Positions 6,072-6,102 of a DNA stretch of 6,102 nt are shown piece by piece. A program made the position numbers and the translations under genes. Origin of the DNA: an uncultured Collinsella sp. (lineage in GTDB: Bacteria; Actinomycetota; Coriobacteriia; Coriobacteriales; Coriobacteriaceae); NCBI GenBank assembly GCA_900551605.1, contig URWS01000100.1, positions 1 to 6,102 of the forward strand. The letters are read 5' to 3'. Within the stretch, counting starts at the first letter, position 1, and every line of letters begins with the position of its first letter. The notes beneath the pieces are model-generated. The model was not told the origin of the DNA. It saw nothing but the letters and a program-made list of their open reading frames with translations, and did no database searches.

Positions 6072-6102
6072 CTGTCTCTTATACACATCTCCGAGCCCAC
6101 GA
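6072..6102. other. Nextera/Tn5 sequencing adapter left on the contig end
   Basis: CTGTCTCTTATACACATCT (6072-6090) is exactly the 19-bp Tn5 mosaic end used in Nextera libraries. It is followed by CCGAGCCCACGA (6091-6102), the read-2-side Nextera adapter as read from the insert outward. The 31 bases match what I know of this adapter, without a mismatch. Genomic sequence therefore ends at about 6071. The bases are a library artefact, not a natural transposon end. Confidence 0.97.

Noticed and set aside
6072..6090. Natural Tn5/IS50 transposon end
   Set aside because: The 19-bp mosaic end is an engineered hybrid used in library kits, and it is followed directly by Nextera adapter bases, not by IS50 sequence.

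Overview
The window looks like a short contig from a high-GC Gram-positive of the class Coriobacteriia, most likely Collinsella or a close relative. That placement is an inference from three things: the rnj-ftsK-HTH gene order seen in Actinobacteria, the GC-rich third codon positions in those genes, and an RNase J and FtsK of actinobacterial type. No marker RNA is present to confirm it.

Layout. (a) 1-58: a truncated copy, in minus orientation, of a hairpin-bearing intergenic repeat that runs off the left edge. (b) 110-796: a promoter with an extended -10 and a complete maltose/galactoside O-acetyltransferase-like gene, lower in GC than the genes to its right. (c) 797-1171: an intergenic region without a convincing gene. 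It holds a 133-bp fold-back element (851-983) with perfect 32-bp inverted arms. The core of this element is a second copy, in inverted orientation, of the repeat at the left edge. The rest is the rnj leader. (d) 1172-2842: a complete RNase J with all metal-binding motifs. (e) 2844-5624: a complete FtsK/SpoIIIE DNA translocase of 926 residues, started by TTG, with a long acidic linker that contains an exact 12-residue motif twice. (f) 5624-6071: the 5' part of a RodZ-like helix-turn-helix gene whose start overlaps the ftsK stop by one base. (g) 6072-6102: not genomic. It matches the Nextera (Tn5 mosaic end plus read-2 side) sequencing adapter and creates a false C-terminal tail on the last gene.

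The three right-hand genes are packed with gaps of +1 and -1 bases and strong Shine-Dalgarno sequences, so they almost certainly form one operon combining RNA turnover (RNase J), chromosome segregation at the septum (FtsK) and a probable envelope or cell-shape HTH protein. The acetyltransferase sits between two inverted copies of the repeat and has its own promoter; it is functionally separate and may be an acquired insert.

The most notable items are the repeat pair, whose hairpin stems differ by three compensated base pairs, the duplicated FtsK linker motif preserved despite synonymous divergence, and the adapter artefact. No CRISPR array, tRNA, rRNA, transposase or recognisable defence system is present.
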